Shown: one piece after another, positions 63,985 to 64,000 of the stretch
Numbering within the stretch: position 1 is the stretch's first letter
How the letters are laid out: each line of letters starts with the position of its first letter
From: Sphaerisporangium perillae
Lineage (GTDB): Bacteria > Actinomycetota > Actinomycetes > Streptosporangiales > Streptosporangiaceae
Assembly: GCF_023276435.1 (NCBI RefSeq)
Contig: NZ_JALLPO010000033.1
Span: forward strand, 1-64,000
Reading direction: 5' to 3'
DNA length: 64,000 nt
Program-made: the position numbers and the translations under genes
Notes under the pieces: model-generated
The model's database searches: none
The model's input: only the letters and a program-made list of their open reading frames with translations
Told to the model about the DNA's origin: nothing

Positions 63985-64000
63985 GTGAAGGTCTTGGTAA
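63985..64000 (+). CDS. Partial gene at the right edge
   Basis: GTG 63985 with a GGGGGG ribosome site 5 nt upstream starts MKVLV, cut off by the window end. Such starts are typical of glycosyltransferases, which would fit the cluster. Too short to identify. ATG 63981 is too close to the ribosome site. Confidence 0.5.

Overview
The window is a very GC-rich actinobacterial chromosome segment. Coding strands use G/C at third positions, starts are often GTG or TTG, and many genes have a TAnnnT box 6-8 nt before the start codon (leaderless type). MsiK-type ABC ATPase, DUF4012, DUF6571, barbiturase and SigE-like ECF genes point to a filamentous actinomycete. A Streptosporangiales member is my inference and is not proven. 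No rRNA, tRNA, CRISPR array or prophage was seen.

Layout. 0.2-5.7 kb: a Tat/lipoprotein beta-propeller gene, then the hyuA-hyuB hydantoinase pair. 5.8-15.7 kb: accessory stretch with an nSTAND gene remnant, a RsbW-like ATPase, proline iminopeptidase, a frameshifted SWIM zinc-finger gene, a VapBC pair, a TPR regulator, and a WXG100-like / lipoprotein / DUF6571 group. 16-19.4 kb: secreted subtilase, VOC protein, DUF2786 protein, small basic protein. 19.9-25.5 kb: CaiB CoA-transferase, fused acyl-CoA carboxyltransferase, and an opposing four-gene operon with an ECF sigma factor. 25.8-29.1 kb: a lone TnpB element abutting a nitrilase-family gene, and DUF418. 29.3-35.4 kb: aminotransferase, RHH/Doc pair with a degenerate Fic motif, TMEM175-like channel, carbamate kinase plus barbiturase, SseB-like protein. 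35.4-40.6 kb: a candidate structured RNA, prepilin peptidase, then the tightly coupled aroC-aroK-aroB-(51-aa repeat ORF)-aroQ-GDSL operon. 40.9-50.7 kb: DinG-like helicase, a long disordered Tyr/Gly/Pro repeat protein, Na+/H+ antiporter, UBP zinc finger, DUF2071, Gfo/Idh oxidoreductase, small lipoprotein, two DUF202 proteins. 50.7-56.5 kb: diiron ferritin-like protein divergent from its probable TetR regulator over two perfect operators, Lys/Ala-rich transglycosylase, LacI regulator and msiK. 56.8-64 kb: LPFTG surface protein and DUF4012 protein, then an envelope-polysaccharide block (low-MW Tyr phosphatase, BY-kinase/Wzz, WecA-like transferase, epimerase) that runs off the right edge.

The most distinctive feature is the number of minisatellite-like tandem arrays. 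Inside genes the periods are 21, 24, 27, 48 and 51 bp, all multiples of three. Intergenic arrays have periods of 7, 15, 23 and about 37 bp. They sit in loops or tails of otherwise conserved proteins (nitrilase, DinG helicase, beta-propeller, sigma-operon membrane protein). One forms a whole small ORF wedged between aroB and aroQ with ATGA overlaps on both sides. Other leads are a near-identical dispersed intergenic element at 19.4 and 40.6 kb, the four-hairpin RNA candidate at 35.45-35.54 kb, and the TnpB right end that now encodes the C-terminus of a nitrilase.
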